64,000 bases of DNA from Lytechinus variegatus (lineage: Eukaryota; Echinodermata; Echinoidea; Temnopleuroida; Toxopneustidae): contig NC_054741.1 of NCBI RefSeq assembly GCF_018143015.1, forward strand, positions 39,274,510 through 39,338,509. Direction: 5' to 3'. Under the pieces are notes generated by a model. The model was not told the origin of the DNA. It did no database searches and saw nothing but the letters and a program-made list of their open reading frames with translations. The translations under genes were made by a program, and so were the position numbers. Shown here piece by piece: positions 13,521 to 25,175 of this stretch (positions are counted from its first letter, which is position 1; every line of letters begins with the position of its first letter).

Positions 13521-13657
13521 ATACAGGAATAACCGTCGTTTCTGGGGATTTATTCAATAATTTCTGACATTTTACTATGTTATTGGTGAGTGAGCCAACG
13601 GCAACGCAGTTCAGCGGAACAACCAAAATACAGAGACTGAAGCTTTTGGTCTACATC
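13521..13657. repeat. Dispersed repeat, GAAGCTTTTGGTCTA family, copy 2
   Basis: It shares AGGAATAACCGTCGTTTCTG, GGGGATTTA, TTTCTGACATTTTACTAT and the closing GACTGAAGCTTTTGGTCTAC with the copy at 12206-12351. It also shares CCAACGGCAACGCAGTTCAG with the copy near 63312. Confidence 0.55.
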
Positions 13658-15574
13658 CTCACAAACTATGCTTTTCTTGGGGCCCTTCCAATTTTTCACT
13701 TGTAAATGTTGAAGAGTATGTGTTTGCTTTACTTATGTGGAAATAAATGAAAAAAGAACCCCAGGCCTAAGAATGGTCCTACCGCGGCAGCCATGGTCCA
13801 TGGACATGGTCCGTGGCCATGAGAGCTACCCCAGCAAGACGGCAGTGACAGTATGTGTCAGGTGCATCAGATGGTACGGTACCGTACACTCGTCGATGGG
13901 AAAGCCGCCCCATTTGCCAAAACAAATTGATTGGCAATGGCATTATCATGAATTAGCTTATGTTTATAGGCGTGCACGGATTTATAAACAGTTATCCATT
14001 GTCCTTAAGAATATCAGCTTACCTCATCAGTCAATAAAAAAGTAGGCTTAAAATCCATTTGAATGACGCGGAAATGACACTGTCCTCGAAAGTTGGAATA
14101 GGGTTCGGCGCGACGTCGACGCCATGCAGCCATTTTACTAGCTTACGAACTTTTAGCCAATAGAAACACACGTGCAGTATTAAGTCGGTCAGTGTCAGTG
14201 ACTTATAAAGGTAAATAAACTTTTTATGCAAATTAGCAAGGTTATAAACAAATGCTTGTATTGTTTACATTTGTTTAGACGGCTTATTCATGTGATCCTC
14301 TTATAGCTTTCACTGCATATGTTCATTATTCTGTCATGCCTAGGCTTAGTGTGTAAATTTATTGGAAACTGGGGAAAAGTTGAATCTCTATACAAGTGAA
14401 TGTATTGATATCAAACACTGACGTGGAATTGATATTACCTTAAAACGGTCTATTGTGGAATCAGAGTGTGCCATGAAAGTGATAAGAATTGCACTTATAT
14501 AATCTCTCATCAAATTGATCCATGACTGACTGGGAAGCAGTGGTATGTAAAAAAAAAAAAATCTGCCCCCCCAAAAAAAATACCACCAGAGGTATAAGAA
14601 CAATTGCACACACAAAGCACAATCCCAACTGTCACCACTCCTAAAGTAATTGCCTCCCAAAATTAGCAAGACAAATAAGGATATGAGGGGGAAGTAAGCT
14701 CCATCCCGCCCTCCCTTGTCTCTCTCCCTGGATCCGCTTTCTTGTCTAAGTTGGACGTGGCATCTTTCGGATTTACATTTAAATTTCTAGGAGGCAACAG
14801 CAGACAAGAATGGAAATTCATTTATGGCCCATTATTTTATATCAGTAAGTTTTCTAGATCTATATCCATTAGTATTTTTTTTAAATACGATTCCAATTCA
14901 GTCTTTCTAATCAATCAAGTCTTGGTCTACATAAATGAGCGTTTCATCTAATACAGTTCATATTCTCAGATAAAAACTATTATCAAACAAATGAATAAAG
15001 AAAGTTCATTTGTTTTATTGTATATGGATCTTATGTACGGTGTTAATCAAAATGTTGATTGTACTTTTCATAACAGACGAAGGCAGAAAGACAGAAAAGG
15101 CATATGATTCGTTTTAAAAAAAATCGAGCATGAAACGTGACCGAGCAAAGGCTCTTTTGACACAAAAATCGATATTTTTTGGATAGATATTGACATATAA
15201 TATTAAAAAAAGTAATACAGTCATACAATCATATCATTTTCTTCACTTTTTCCATGTCCTCAATCCCCCGCCCTATGATCTGTACGCCAGTGCTATTAAT
15301 GAATAATCATTGGCATTATAGTTAAAATTAGCAATAATTTCTAATGAAAAAAAAAAGATTTTCGTGTTTGACTACTGGTAACCATTATGAGGATAAAATA
15401 TTTCCTCATCCATTAAAACAAAGCAGACACTTTTAATTCGTCTTGCAAAAAGAATTACGATCAAACGTAACTCAAAAAATCTTGCGCAACTTGATTTTCA
15501 GTCAATGAAGCACCTGTATTCGGGACTTGCGCTTGATATGTTAAATATTTTGACTTGGGTTTAAACGCAATTCT
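13658..15574. other. No gene seen
   Basis: A 102-codon open frame at 13737-14045 has no recognisable motif, strong start context or splice partner, so it is not called. Homopolymer A and C runs lie near 14550-14580. Confidence 0.4.
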
Positions 15575-15642
15575 TTCTGCAAAATTTTCATAAAATTTGT
15601 ACTCAGTTTAGAAATGCCCTATCAAACATAGGCCTATATATA

Positions 15643-15742
<100 letters not shown>

Positions 15743-15792
15743 TTGGTGAATGCTATCCTTGTAATTTTATTTTATTACATATATATATGTAT

Positions 15793-15939
15793 ACGCCCCC
15801 GGCGTTCAAAGCTGGGGGCCCGGGTTCGATTCCCGGCAGAGACATTTTTTCGGCATAACCAATTTTTCCAAAGGGTAGATAGCTCTGGGGAACCTTGATT
15901 TAAGCTACGTCTACCATTGTTCTCTTCATCCATTTCTTT

Positions 15940-15940
<1 letters not shown>
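15793..15940 (+). mobile_element. 5'-truncated tRNA-derived SINE
   Basis: It starts inside the anticodon arm (CCGGCGTTCAAAGCTGG), retains the T arm CCGGGTTCGATTCCCGG and the 3' acceptor strand CAGAGAC. It continues into a ~95-base body (CCAAAGGGTAGATAGCTCTG, GGGAACCTTGATTTAAGC) identical in layout to 16245-16343. The first half of the tRNA (box A) is replaced by (AT)n. Its T loop is the canonical TTCGATT. Confidence 0.75.
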
Positions 15941-15980
<40 letters not shown>

Positions 15981-16172
15981 TTTCTCCCATACCTGTACTG
16001 TATCAAAGCACTAGCTTTGTATAAAGCAATAACTTTGATCCAGCTGAGGCATGGCGGCTTGTCATTGTTCAAAACCCAACTTCACCCGACAAAGGAAATT
16101 ATAATTGGTATGGTGTCGAAAATCTGTCTGTATGACGGTCAATTGGATCAGGGTCGCCCTATCCACTAACCC

Positions 16173-16341
16173 GTCTCTGTGGTCTAGTGGTTAAGGCACC
16201 GGCGTTCAAAGCTGGGGGCCCGGGTTTGATTCCCGGCAGAGACATTTTTTCGGCATCACAAATTTTTCCAAAGGGTAGATAGCTCTGGGGAACCTTGATT
16301 TAAGCTACGCCTACCATTATTCTCTTCATCCATTTCTTTAC

Positions 16342-16343
<2 letters not shown>
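16173..16343 (+). mobile_element. tRNA-derived SINE with a complete cloverleaf head (anticodon UCA)
   Basis: Positions 16173-16244 fold as a full tRNA. The acceptor GTCTCTG pairs with CAGAGAC. Box A is TGGTCTAGTGG. The anticodon stem CCGGC/GCTGG encloses the loop GTTCAAA, placing TCA at anticodon positions. The variable loop has 4 bases. The T arm CCGGG/CCCGG encloses TTTGATT (box B). A body of about 100 bases follows, shared with the truncated copy at 15793, then (AT)n. A UCA anticodon would read UGA. It is more likely a SINE head derived from a normal tRNA than a functional tRNA, because the same body follows both copies; a true suppressor-like tRNA gene cannot be excluded. Confidence 0.8.
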
Positions 16344-16407
<64 letters not shown>

Positions 16408-16556
16408 CTTGGTGAATGCTATCCTTGTAATTTTATTTCATTATATATATATGTAGGCCTATGTTTGATAGGGCATTTCTAAACTGGGTACAAATTTTAT
16501 GAAAATTTATAGTTTATTTGCAGAAAGAGATCATTATGAATATGTATGTATGTATG

Positions 16557-16595
<39 letters not shown>

Positions 16596-16609
16596 CAGAT
16601 ATTTACTAC

Positions 16610-16646
<37 letters not shown>

Positions 16647-16911
16647 CAATTTTTACTTGTTAAGGCCCTAGACTCTGAGAAACTATTAATAATAACATCA
16701 AAGAATCACCAAGCCTTAATTTATTCAAATATAAGTTCAAAAAAATTCTCCAAGATAACCATTGAATTTAACTCTTCATTACTCAATCTCTTGTATTTTT
16801 TTAAATCAAACATGATTATCATGTGACGTACACTTTTCCATCTCTTTCGTTTTCCTGTTGATCAACGAGGTCCCTTTGTGAGTGCTGGGGCTGGATTCTG
16901 GAGACCTTTAA

Positions 16912-17513
16912 AGGACAAGTCCACCCCCAACAAAAACTTGATTTGAATAAAAAGAGAAAAATTCAACAAGTATAACACTTAAAATTTCATCAAAATCGGA
17001 TGTAAAATAAGAAAGTTATGGCATTTTAAAGTTTCGCTTCATTTCACAAAACAGTTATATGCACATCTCAGTCGGTTTGCAAATGAGGGAACTGATGACA
17101 TCACTCACTCACTATTTCTTTTGTATTTTATTATATGAAATATGAAATATTTTGATTTTCTCGTCATTGTCATGTGAAATGAAGTTTCATTCCTCCCTGA
17201 TCACGTGGAATTCCATTATTTTAACATTTTGTGCTTTAGGCAAGGAGGTCCTAATCATCAAATTCGTAAAAATTGAAATATTGTATAATTCAAACAATAA
17301 AAAACAAAATAAATAGTGAGTGAGTGACATCATCGACTCTCTCATTTGGATGTAACTGGTTCGTTCATAACTATTTTGTCAAAAATAAGCGAAACTTTGA
17401 AATGTCATAACTTTCTTATTTTACATCCGATTTTGATGAAAATTTCAGCATTGTGCTTGTCTGATTTTTCTCTGTTGATTCAAATCAACATATTTCCTGG
17501 GTGGACTTGACCT
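16912..17513. mobile_element. 602-bp foldback MITE flanked by TTAA
   Basis: The left end AGGACAAGTCCACCCC is inverted at the right end (GGGTGGACTTGACCT), and TTAA lies directly outside both ends (16908-16911 and 17514-17517). The arms extend about 150 bases each, with ATCAAAATCGGATGTAAAAT and CATAACTTTCTTATTTTACA as complementary blocks. TTAA target sites with short inverted ends are typical of piggyBac-type elements; the family link is inference. Related copies: 11146-11860, 24468-24893, and more distant 44623-46126. Confidence 0.75.
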
Positions 17514-17519
17514 TTAAAC

Positions 17520-19924
17520 TCTCTCTTTTTCTTATTTCCTTTTCTATTTAATTCCCCTATTTCTTTTTGATTTAACTGGTTCACGCTCAAGTTGTTATTT
17601 TGATTTTTATATGTTATGTACCTACAAGAATATTTATTAGGAGGCTGCACTCTACAAGCTCCACTTTTTAGCAGCCTCCTCCATTTCCAACCTGATATGT
17701 AATAATCTTGAATATAATTTTTGTACAGGGATACTTGAAATATGTTTTGTTATTAATGTCAAAATGTACAAAACAAACTGTAATTGTTGAAAATGGAAAT
17801 AAACGAAATGAATATACAAAATTGTTTACCCTTTTCAGAAATATGTTTTTACTTGAAAAGTAAAATATATAGATCACTTTCATTTTTTGCTTAGTATACT
17901 TGTAGAAATTACGACAATTCATTTCCTCAATTATATTTATTAACTTGATATTTTGTACAAGATCTTCCTTTTAGAGTGTGTGTGAGTAATGCCAATTAAA
18001 AGGGAGATATCATGAAGTAGGCCCATAATTGGTTCTAGTGTATAGGCCTACCTGGCGCTAGTTGACAGAGTAGATTAGAACAAAAACTTGGACCGACTTA
18101 AGCATTTGACATAACGTTATACATAATATCCACAGGCTCAATTGACATATCCTGTTAAAAATGAAAAAAAAAATATCTAACTGATGAGCCATGTAATGTG
18201 TAATCCCTTGATAAATTTATGACCATCCCCTTTTTGGTTATTTTTTTTTCTACGAAGGCATGTTCATTATTTAAAAAGAATTATTGGACAACGACGAATA
18301 CCCTTTATTTCTGATAACGAGCATCAATTCACTACAGAAGAGAGACTCGAATAAGTTGCGTCAAAATTTTATATCTACTCTTTAATTTGTTAAACTAGTG
18401 ATATAATTAAATAACATGGCTAATTGAACATCTTAATTTTGCTACAGCGAAAAATCTCATCTTTACCTTATGATAATAATGTATGCAAGTTCGGCTCAGT
18501 GGTTTGCTGAATACCCTTGATCCATGCCGGATATGTGTACATCACATTAAGTATACAAATGAGCTCAGATGGCATCTTCTTTTGTAGGTATATTATCTTA
18601 TAAAGAAAAAATGAACTATTTTTTTAATGTCAAGCGCGATGTGTCTTTATCTTGAACACGTAGAATATGGTCAGTTTCAAGCATTCAGTCAATAAACGCT
18701 ATTTATCGTCGGAATAAAAAACAATCACAGAGTTTCACAACAAAGAAAGGGAATGATGAGTGCCAAAGATGAGTGGCTCAAGGCCTGTGATCGGTTTTTT
18801 TTATTTGCACATCATCCCATCCCATGACATGATCATAAAATGTTAATGAAATCAAGCGAAACTCTCACCCTGTCATAACTTTGGTACTTTACATCTGATT
18901 GCGATGAAATTTCTAAAGTGATCAGATTTTCATCTATTTAATGAAATCATCATATTATTGATGGGGACAGATCTCGACGTGAAATTCGATGCGCAATGGT
19001 TGGTTGGGTGATGTTATATGCCTATATATAGCCTATATATATATATATATATATATATAGTAATATATAAAGAAAGAAAACAAATAGACAAATAAACAAA
19101 TGAAATAAAATTATAAACTACAATACAAATATAATGTACAAACTTCTTTTTTTTCATCCTCCTCTCCACTTTTTTCTCTTTCTTCCAGCATTACAATGCC
19201 ATTGTGTTTTTTTTTAATGTAACTTTTTGTATCTTTCATATCATATGCTTGAATCCCCCCTGCAAAAGTCTTTCTTTCTATTATTTTTTATTTTAATAAC
19301 TTTTCAAAATTTGTTGGCGATTGGTTTCCATTCTAAGGGTTCTTGCTCATGTAACAGTATGATATTGTTTTAATGAAATGATATACATGACGTACTCCGC
19401 TCTCTCTTTGTTTTTTGTTTTTTCTTTCTTTTTCTTTATTTTCCTGATCACTCCAATATTTTGTATGTATTTTGATTTATCTTTGATTTTTTTTAATGTA
19501 ACTTTTATAGTGGAATTTGATGTAAACGATTTGTATGCTTATTGTTGATGATTTATCAATAAAAACATTTAAAAAAAAAGGTTTTCTCCGCGAATATCTG
19601 CCACTACACTAGATGCTCAGTTTCATCTCTAAACCTACAGCCTTCCATATATTATAATATGTCCTCGTCTCTCGTCGTCGGTACGTCACACGCAGTCTTG
19701 CGCTCAAAAGTCTCGAACATCACATCAGATTCGAGGAAAGGAGTTGTGTTTTTCCCGTGTTTTTCTGCCATGACAAAAATTGGAGGATCCATTATTAGTT
19801 AATTTGTAAGGTAAGCCGGCAATGAATGAGCAATGTTCGCGTTTATTTAGTTTAGTAAATTTCCCTAGGCCCTAGTTATTTTTGGCTTAAGTTACTCTTT
19901 CAGTCCAACCCACTTGATTTAGTG
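17520..19924. other. No gene seen; foldback fragment and AT tract
   Basis: A half-arm of the TTAA foldback family (GCGAAACTCTCACCCTGTCA, CTTTACATCTGATTGCGATG) lies at about 18840-18960. An (AT)n run lies at 19024-19059. The rest is AT-rich with T-rich tracts. No coding exon is supported. Confidence 0.4.
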
Positions 19925-20210
19925 TACCGGTAGCGCGTTTCCGTTTTACACCCTGGCGAAGGCCTCTTCAAACAAGAGGTACAGAGCATCCTGCTTCGCT
20001 AAGAGAGGAGCATGGTTTTTTAGCCGCACTTACAAGTAGTAACTTTTTAGTATATTTTAAAATGGCACTGTACATACTCCACACCAGACCTGCCAAATAT
20101 AGTACGACAATACACCAGTCGGTGGACTGTACTTTATCAGAAGAAGAAGAAGAAGGCATTTTCCGGAAAAGTAGCCAAAAAGCGACTAGTGAAGAGTCTA
20201 CACACGTCGC
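19925..20210. repeat. Segment shared with 34430-34503, interrupted by a SINE-like insertion
   Basis: The outer parts, 19925-19963 (ACCGGTAGCGCGTTTCCG, TACACCCTGGCGAAGGC) and 20158-20205 (ATTTTCCGGAAAAGTAGC), are contiguous in the reverse complement of 34430-34503. That other copy therefore shows the state before insertion of the piece at 19964-20157. Confidence 0.7.
19964..20157 (+). mobile_element. SINE-like insertion with (AGA)n tail and GAAGGC target duplication
   Basis: About 190 bases begin CTCTTCAAACAAGAGG and end in a run of AGA triplets (20140-20154). They are flanked by GAAGGC at 19958-19963 and 20152-20157. The uninterrupted relative at 34430-34503 has only one GAAGGC. The AGA tail resembles the GAA tail of the LINE ending at 52850, which may have supplied the machinery (inference). 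The 147-codon antisense frame across this region is chance. Confidence 0.6.
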
Positions 20211-20961
20211 TGGTTGCATGCAGCGTGCGACACGTATGTTCATCACCCATAGGCTATGTATCAACCCAGCGGAGTTCGCCATTAAAGGCCTTTGCACAGT
20301 TTCAACGTTGGTGTCGTGATATTTTTCAATAAAGAAAATGCGTGTCGTACCCATGACAATATGTATTGTTACTGGAATTTCCAGGAATTTAAAATGGATA
20401 TGGTTGATCAAACTATGAAAATTTATAACCCATATGTCAATGGTGATATCATGACTTTAGTTAAGAACATCGTGCACAAATAAAGGCAGATCAACCTAAT
20501 TTCATATCATTGTCTAATACGTAATAGATCGAGTGTGATGGGGGAGGGGGGTAAAAAATTCAACATTTTATTTCCATTATTCTACCATGTTCTCAATTTT
20601 TTTGATACTTTCTTTCTATAGTATGTCATTTTGTTGTTATTTTATTGTATAGTTGTGTTGAGTTTGACAACTCTCCAGTTTTTTTTAAGTGTAAGCTAGA
20701 TGAATAATCAGTGAATCTTATAGGGCTATATGGCAATTGAAATCACGTAGGTCAAGTGGCGTTATCATCTGATCGGGGGAGGGGGGGGGGGGTGAGAGCA
20801 TTATACAAGTATTGAGCTGCAAATTAAAAAAAAGTGGTACCCCCCTTCCATAAAGAGCTGTTAGTAGACGGGGATATATAAAATGTGTGTGAAGGGGGTG
20901 GGGGTCAAAGCAATATATTGAGCTGAAAATTCAACAAAAATATTTCAGGGTACCACCCTCC

Positions 20962-21960
20962 CCTTATAAAAAAAATTGAATGGTATACCATTGACTACCA
21001 TTTATCATACACCATTGATATACCATTGGAATACCATTCGCACAGCACCCACCATATGCCAATGGTATACCATTCAAGCCTCAATGGTATACCATTCAAA
21101 CTAATTTAAATAATTCGGACCTTACTATTACCATATTCATGAGCACCATTTACCATTCATATACCATTGATCAAACACCATTCACCATTGATCTACCATA
21201 TGGCCACTATAGACAGGTTTACCATTGACCACCATTCACCATTCAGCCACCATTCACTGGCCTACCATTTACCATTCAGCCACCATTCACTGGACACCAT
21301 TGGCCTACCAATTACCTTACACCATTCGCCTACCATTCAACATACACCATTCGTGTACCATTCACCATTCGTGTACCATTCACCATTCGTGTACAATTCA
21401 CCATCCGCGTACCATTCATCGTACACCATTCACTGTACACCATTCGCGTACCATTCGCCGTACACCATTCGTGTACCATTCACTGCTCACCATACACCAT
21501 TCAACTACCATTCGTCGTACACCATTCACGTACCATTCACCGCTCACCATACACCATTCAACTACCATTCGTCGTACACCACACACCATTCACCATTGAT
21601 TGACCATTCACTTTACACCATTCTACCATACACCGTATACCATTGACCTACCATTTACAGTACACCATTGGCCTACCATACACCATTGAACTACTATTCA
21701 CCGTACACCATAGGCTTACCATACACCATTGGCTTACCATACACCGTACACCATTGACCTACCATTTACCATACAACACTGTCATACACACTATACTATT
21801 AGTCAACCATTCAAATAACACCATTGGTCATACACTATAGACCACAAGTTCAATGGTAGACCAATGGTTTACACTGAATGGTAGACAGTAGAACAACGAT
21901 GTGCAATGTATAGTAGGCCAATAAAGTACAGTGAATGGTAGACCATTGGTGAACAGCATA
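20962..21960 (+). repeat. ACCATT-based satellite array (array 1)
   Basis: Roughly 1 kb of tandem, irregular units built on ACCATT. Local periods include 18 bases (GTGTACCATTCACCATTC near 21353-21406) and 57 bases (CATACACCATTCAACTACC at 21491 and 21548). After about 21842 the motif switches strand to AATGGT, so the whole array is partly foldback. It begins CCCTTATAAAAAAAATTG before AATGGTATACCATT. The His/Thr/Pro-rich frames (159 and 124 codons) simply translate the repeat. Confidence 0.85.
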
Positions 21961-22789
21961 TCTCTGGGGTTAGTGGTAGGCTTAATAATGGAATAAGTAT
22001 ACACAAGAAAAAAAATGAAAACAGTTACTTATTTCAAGAACGTCAATAAAATGTTTTTACTATAAGAAGTTTAAGTACAGCATAAATGGCACAGAGTATT
22101 CACAAGTATAGACTTTATAATTAAAGCACATAAGTTATTAATATATATGACTTAGCTACTCGTTGATATCTATACTCTGTCAATCTTGTTATCTAAAAGT
22201 AAACATGCATCAAGACAGAGTTTGATTGAAAAACACAACAAATGAAGGCTAACATTTCCAAGAATAAACCTGTTCTCTCATATTGCTTTTTACATGGATT
22301 GAGTACTTGGCAAAACCACTGTTCTGCATACAAACCTGATACTTGTAATACAATAAACTTGATGTTAAATCTGTTGTGTGTAATTGCTTTCAACGACATT
22401 AATAAACATTTTTTTACTAATAAGTTCAAGTACAAAAGAGTATTGACAGGTATGGCATAAAAGCACCATATTATGAATACATGTGACTGTGCGACTCCAC
22501 AAGAGATCAATGATTGCACTCCACATAAATATTATGTTAATCTTCCTATAAACAAATTTACATGTAAGACAGAGTTTGGACAACAAACTAATGAACACCA
22601 AATTTCGAAGATTAAACTCAAAATGTGTGATAGCCTTCACATGGCCAAATGAATAAAGGGTACCACACCTAGAAGAAATGAAATATCCCCAAAAGGGGGG
22701 AAAATAGTACTCCCAAATTGGTCTCTTTTTTCTTTTCACCTAAAAAGATATATCAATGGCATGTTTCTACATAGAATTGTTAAAAGGTA

Positions 22790-23290
22790 TTACCCACCTA
22801 AGTATCCAGAATCCCTGATAACTTTCCTGTAGAAACAGACGCGATGCGGTTTATTGATAAATTGCATCGCGCAAAATACGGTTTCTCATAACCATCTCTC
22901 TGAGAGGTGGTTATTGCCATGTTAATCCGTTTAACTTTTCTGTAAAAACACGGGGCAAAATAGCATACGTGTCTGGCTTAAGTGCTTGAACCAAGAAGTG
23001 CGATCTCACAGTAAACATATATTCTGGCCGTTTTTTATCTCGCCAGCTGATCGCGAAACATGTACCTGCTACAATGAGTGAGATCTACCATGAATTTTGA
23101 AAATTTTCCTAACGAGATGCAATTTTTGACATACCAAAATGCAATGTGAGGTTATAGGTTGAATTTTCCGATTTCCACCGTATTTGCGACGCGAAATGCA
23201 AGTTAATCAGATTATTCAGTCTGTAGAAACAGGTTGGTTTAAGAACGATAAGGTTATTCAAGTCCGGAAAAGATAAACTGTTAATGATTT
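22790..23290. repeat. Probable foldback repeat (CTGTAGAAAC motif)
   Basis: CCTGTAGAAACAGACGCGATGCGG and related phrases (TCTGTAAAAACACGGGGC, CTGTAGAAACAGG, CTGTAGAAACACG) recur at 22829, 22941, 23221 and 23293. There is local dyad symmetry (GATGCGGTTTATTGATAAATT, GCATCGCGCAAAAT). Boundaries are uncertain. Between 21961 and 22790 I see no gene. Confidence 0.4.
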
Positions 23291-23875
23291 ACTGTAGAAA
23301 CACGCCAAAAGTTTATCATAAATACAATAATGATACATTAAGAAATAAATAATATATCACACATAGAAAAAAATATAATGAAAATAAGGAAAGAAAATTA
23401 TTCAATTTGGAACACTAAAAAACAGAAGAAAAATAGAGACCTTTTTTGCAAAATATATAGAAAATAATATATACAAGATACCAACTTATTTCTTTTCTGT
23501 CTATTTTTGTTGTGTTAAATATGTGTGAGAAAGATTATTGTCTTACACAGTAAATTAGTAGTCAATCGTAATTCGAGTCCGGAAAAGATAAACCGTTTTT
23601 AATGATTTACTGTAGAAACACGCCAAAAGTTTATCATAAATACAATAATGATACATTAATAAATAAATAATATATCACACATAGAAAAAAAATATAAGGA
23701 AAATAAGGAAAGAAAATTATTCCATTTGGAAAACTAAAAAACAGAAGAAAAATAGAGACCTTTTTTGCAAAATATATAGAAAATAATATATACAAGATAC
23801 CCACTTATTTCTTTTCTGTCTATTTTTGTTGTGTTATATTGTCTTACACAGTAAATCAGTAGTCAATCGTAATTT
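23261..23875 (+). repeat. Direct tandem duplication, 315-bp offset
   Basis: The block starting AGTCCGGAAAAGATAAAC at 23261 starts again at 23576. The copies run parallel through ATCACACATAGAAAAAA and GAGACCTTTTTTGCAAAATA to CAGTAGTCAATCGTAATT. The second copy lacks about 20 bases (the ATGTGTGAGAAAG stretch near 23520) and carries a few substitutions, so the duplication is recent. Confidence 0.85.
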
Positions 23876-24234
23876 TTTACAACCGAGCTTGGACAAAATT
23901 TAAATTCATATAATACAAAAAATATATAAATTGTGATCTTGTATATTCATGAGGACTTGCAGAGAACAGTTTTAGCAAAAAATAAAACTTTAATTCGTCA
24001 AAACTTTGTTAATCCTAAACAAATTTGGATGAGATTTTCAGTGTTTTTTGTTTGTCTGATGTACACTTTGAATTATATCACATAGCTTTCAGTCTCGAGT
24101 ACCTCTAGCCCTTCAATCAAATTGGTTGGACGACCGGTTACACTTTACATATAACATAGTTATAAGGAGAATGAAGGGGACCATAGAAAGAAAGCATGAG
24201 AAAAGGGGAGATTTTGGTAGGGAGAGAATGAATC

Positions 24235-24893
24235 AGAAAAGGATCATGCTGAAAATTTCATTAAAATCTGATAATAACAAAGTTATTGAATTTGAAATTT
24301 AACAACATTTTGGTAAAAAATTAACCCAGTGTACACACGATCGTCAGGAATATTTGTTAGGCTTATTCTATAAAATGAAATAATTATTTCATATTTTCAT
24401 ACATGTGTGTATGATATGTCCCAAGTATCATATCATTATTTCCAGCAATGCATATCTTCACATTAAAGGTCTAGTCCACCACAGAAAAGATTGTTTTGAA
24501 TCAACAGAGAAAATCAGGCAAGCATCATACAAAATATTTCATCTAAATCGGATGCAAAATAAGACCCTCACTTTTTGTTTTGGTTTTCATTGTTTGAATT
24601 GTACAATATTTCAATTTTTTTACAGATTTGACAATAAAAAATAAAAATAAAACTTTATTTCATAGGACAATGAGGAGAAAATTATAATATTTCATATCTA
24701 AAAAACAAAGAAAAGTGAATGAGTGATGTCATCAGTTCCCTCATTTGCATACCGACCTGGATGTGCATGTAACTATTAAGTGAAATTGAGCGAAACTTAA
24801 AAATGTCATACCTTTCTTATTTTTCATCCGATTTTTATGTTTGATTTTTCTCTTTTTAATCAAATCAACTTTTTTGTTAGGGTGGACATGTCT
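24235..24893. mobile_element. Two adjoining foldback (TTAA-family) fragments
   Basis: Sequence 24235-24465 resembles the arm at 42775-43020 (AACAAAGTTATTGAA, TATTTCATA, GCAATAAATAT-like blocks). At 24464-24467 a TTAA is followed by AGGTCTAGTCCACC, the start of a second element. Its right arm (ATGTCATACCTTTCTTATTT, GGGTGGACATGTC) ends near 24893. The right terminus is diverged and lacks a clean TTAA. Confidence 0.5.
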
Positions 24894-25000
24894 TTGAAAT
24901 AAATTTTCACTCCATTTTTTATAGTTCTCGGAGGACAAAATGTAAATTAGCGCGACTTCTTGTAATAAAATACAAAAGAACAAGTGGGGATATGACATCA

Positions 25001-25175
25001 GCTGGGAACGTCGTGGTCTAGTGGTTCTGACTCTCACCTTTCAAACAGAGGGTCGTGAATTTGAGTCCTAGCCATGGTGTGTTTTCCTTCAGCCCGAATT
25101 TCATCCACACTGTGCATCACTAGACCCAGATGAAGTGAATGGGTACCCGGCAGGATTAATTCCTTGAAGCTGTAA
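25001..25175 (+). mobile_element. tRNA-derived SINE (family B, copy 1)
   Basis: The head GCTGGGA...TCCTAGC forms a 7-bp acceptor stem (one G-T pair). Box A is CGTGGTCTAGTGG. The anticodon loop TTTCAAA puts TCA at the anticodon. The T arm is decayed (GAATTTGAGTCC). The body (GTTTTCCTTCA, TTTCATCCACACTGTGCATC) is shared with the minus-strand copies near 59625-59775 and 57388-57500. Confidence 0.7.

Noticed and set aside
13737..14045. 102-codon frame
   Set aside because: No motif, no splice context, overlaps nothing conserved that I can recognise.
16173..16244. Functional tRNA gene for UGA decoding
   Set aside because: Same downstream body follows a truncated copy 380 bases away, so it is best read as a SINE head; kept as a finding only.
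19968..20411. 147-codon antisense frame
   Set aside because: Crosses the edge of a SINE-like insertion and its AGA tail (giving the Ser run); no family motif.
21167..21840. Long His/Thr/Pro-rich open frames
   Set aside because: They translate the ACCATT satellite; overlapping frames are open together and no start context or splice site supports a gene.
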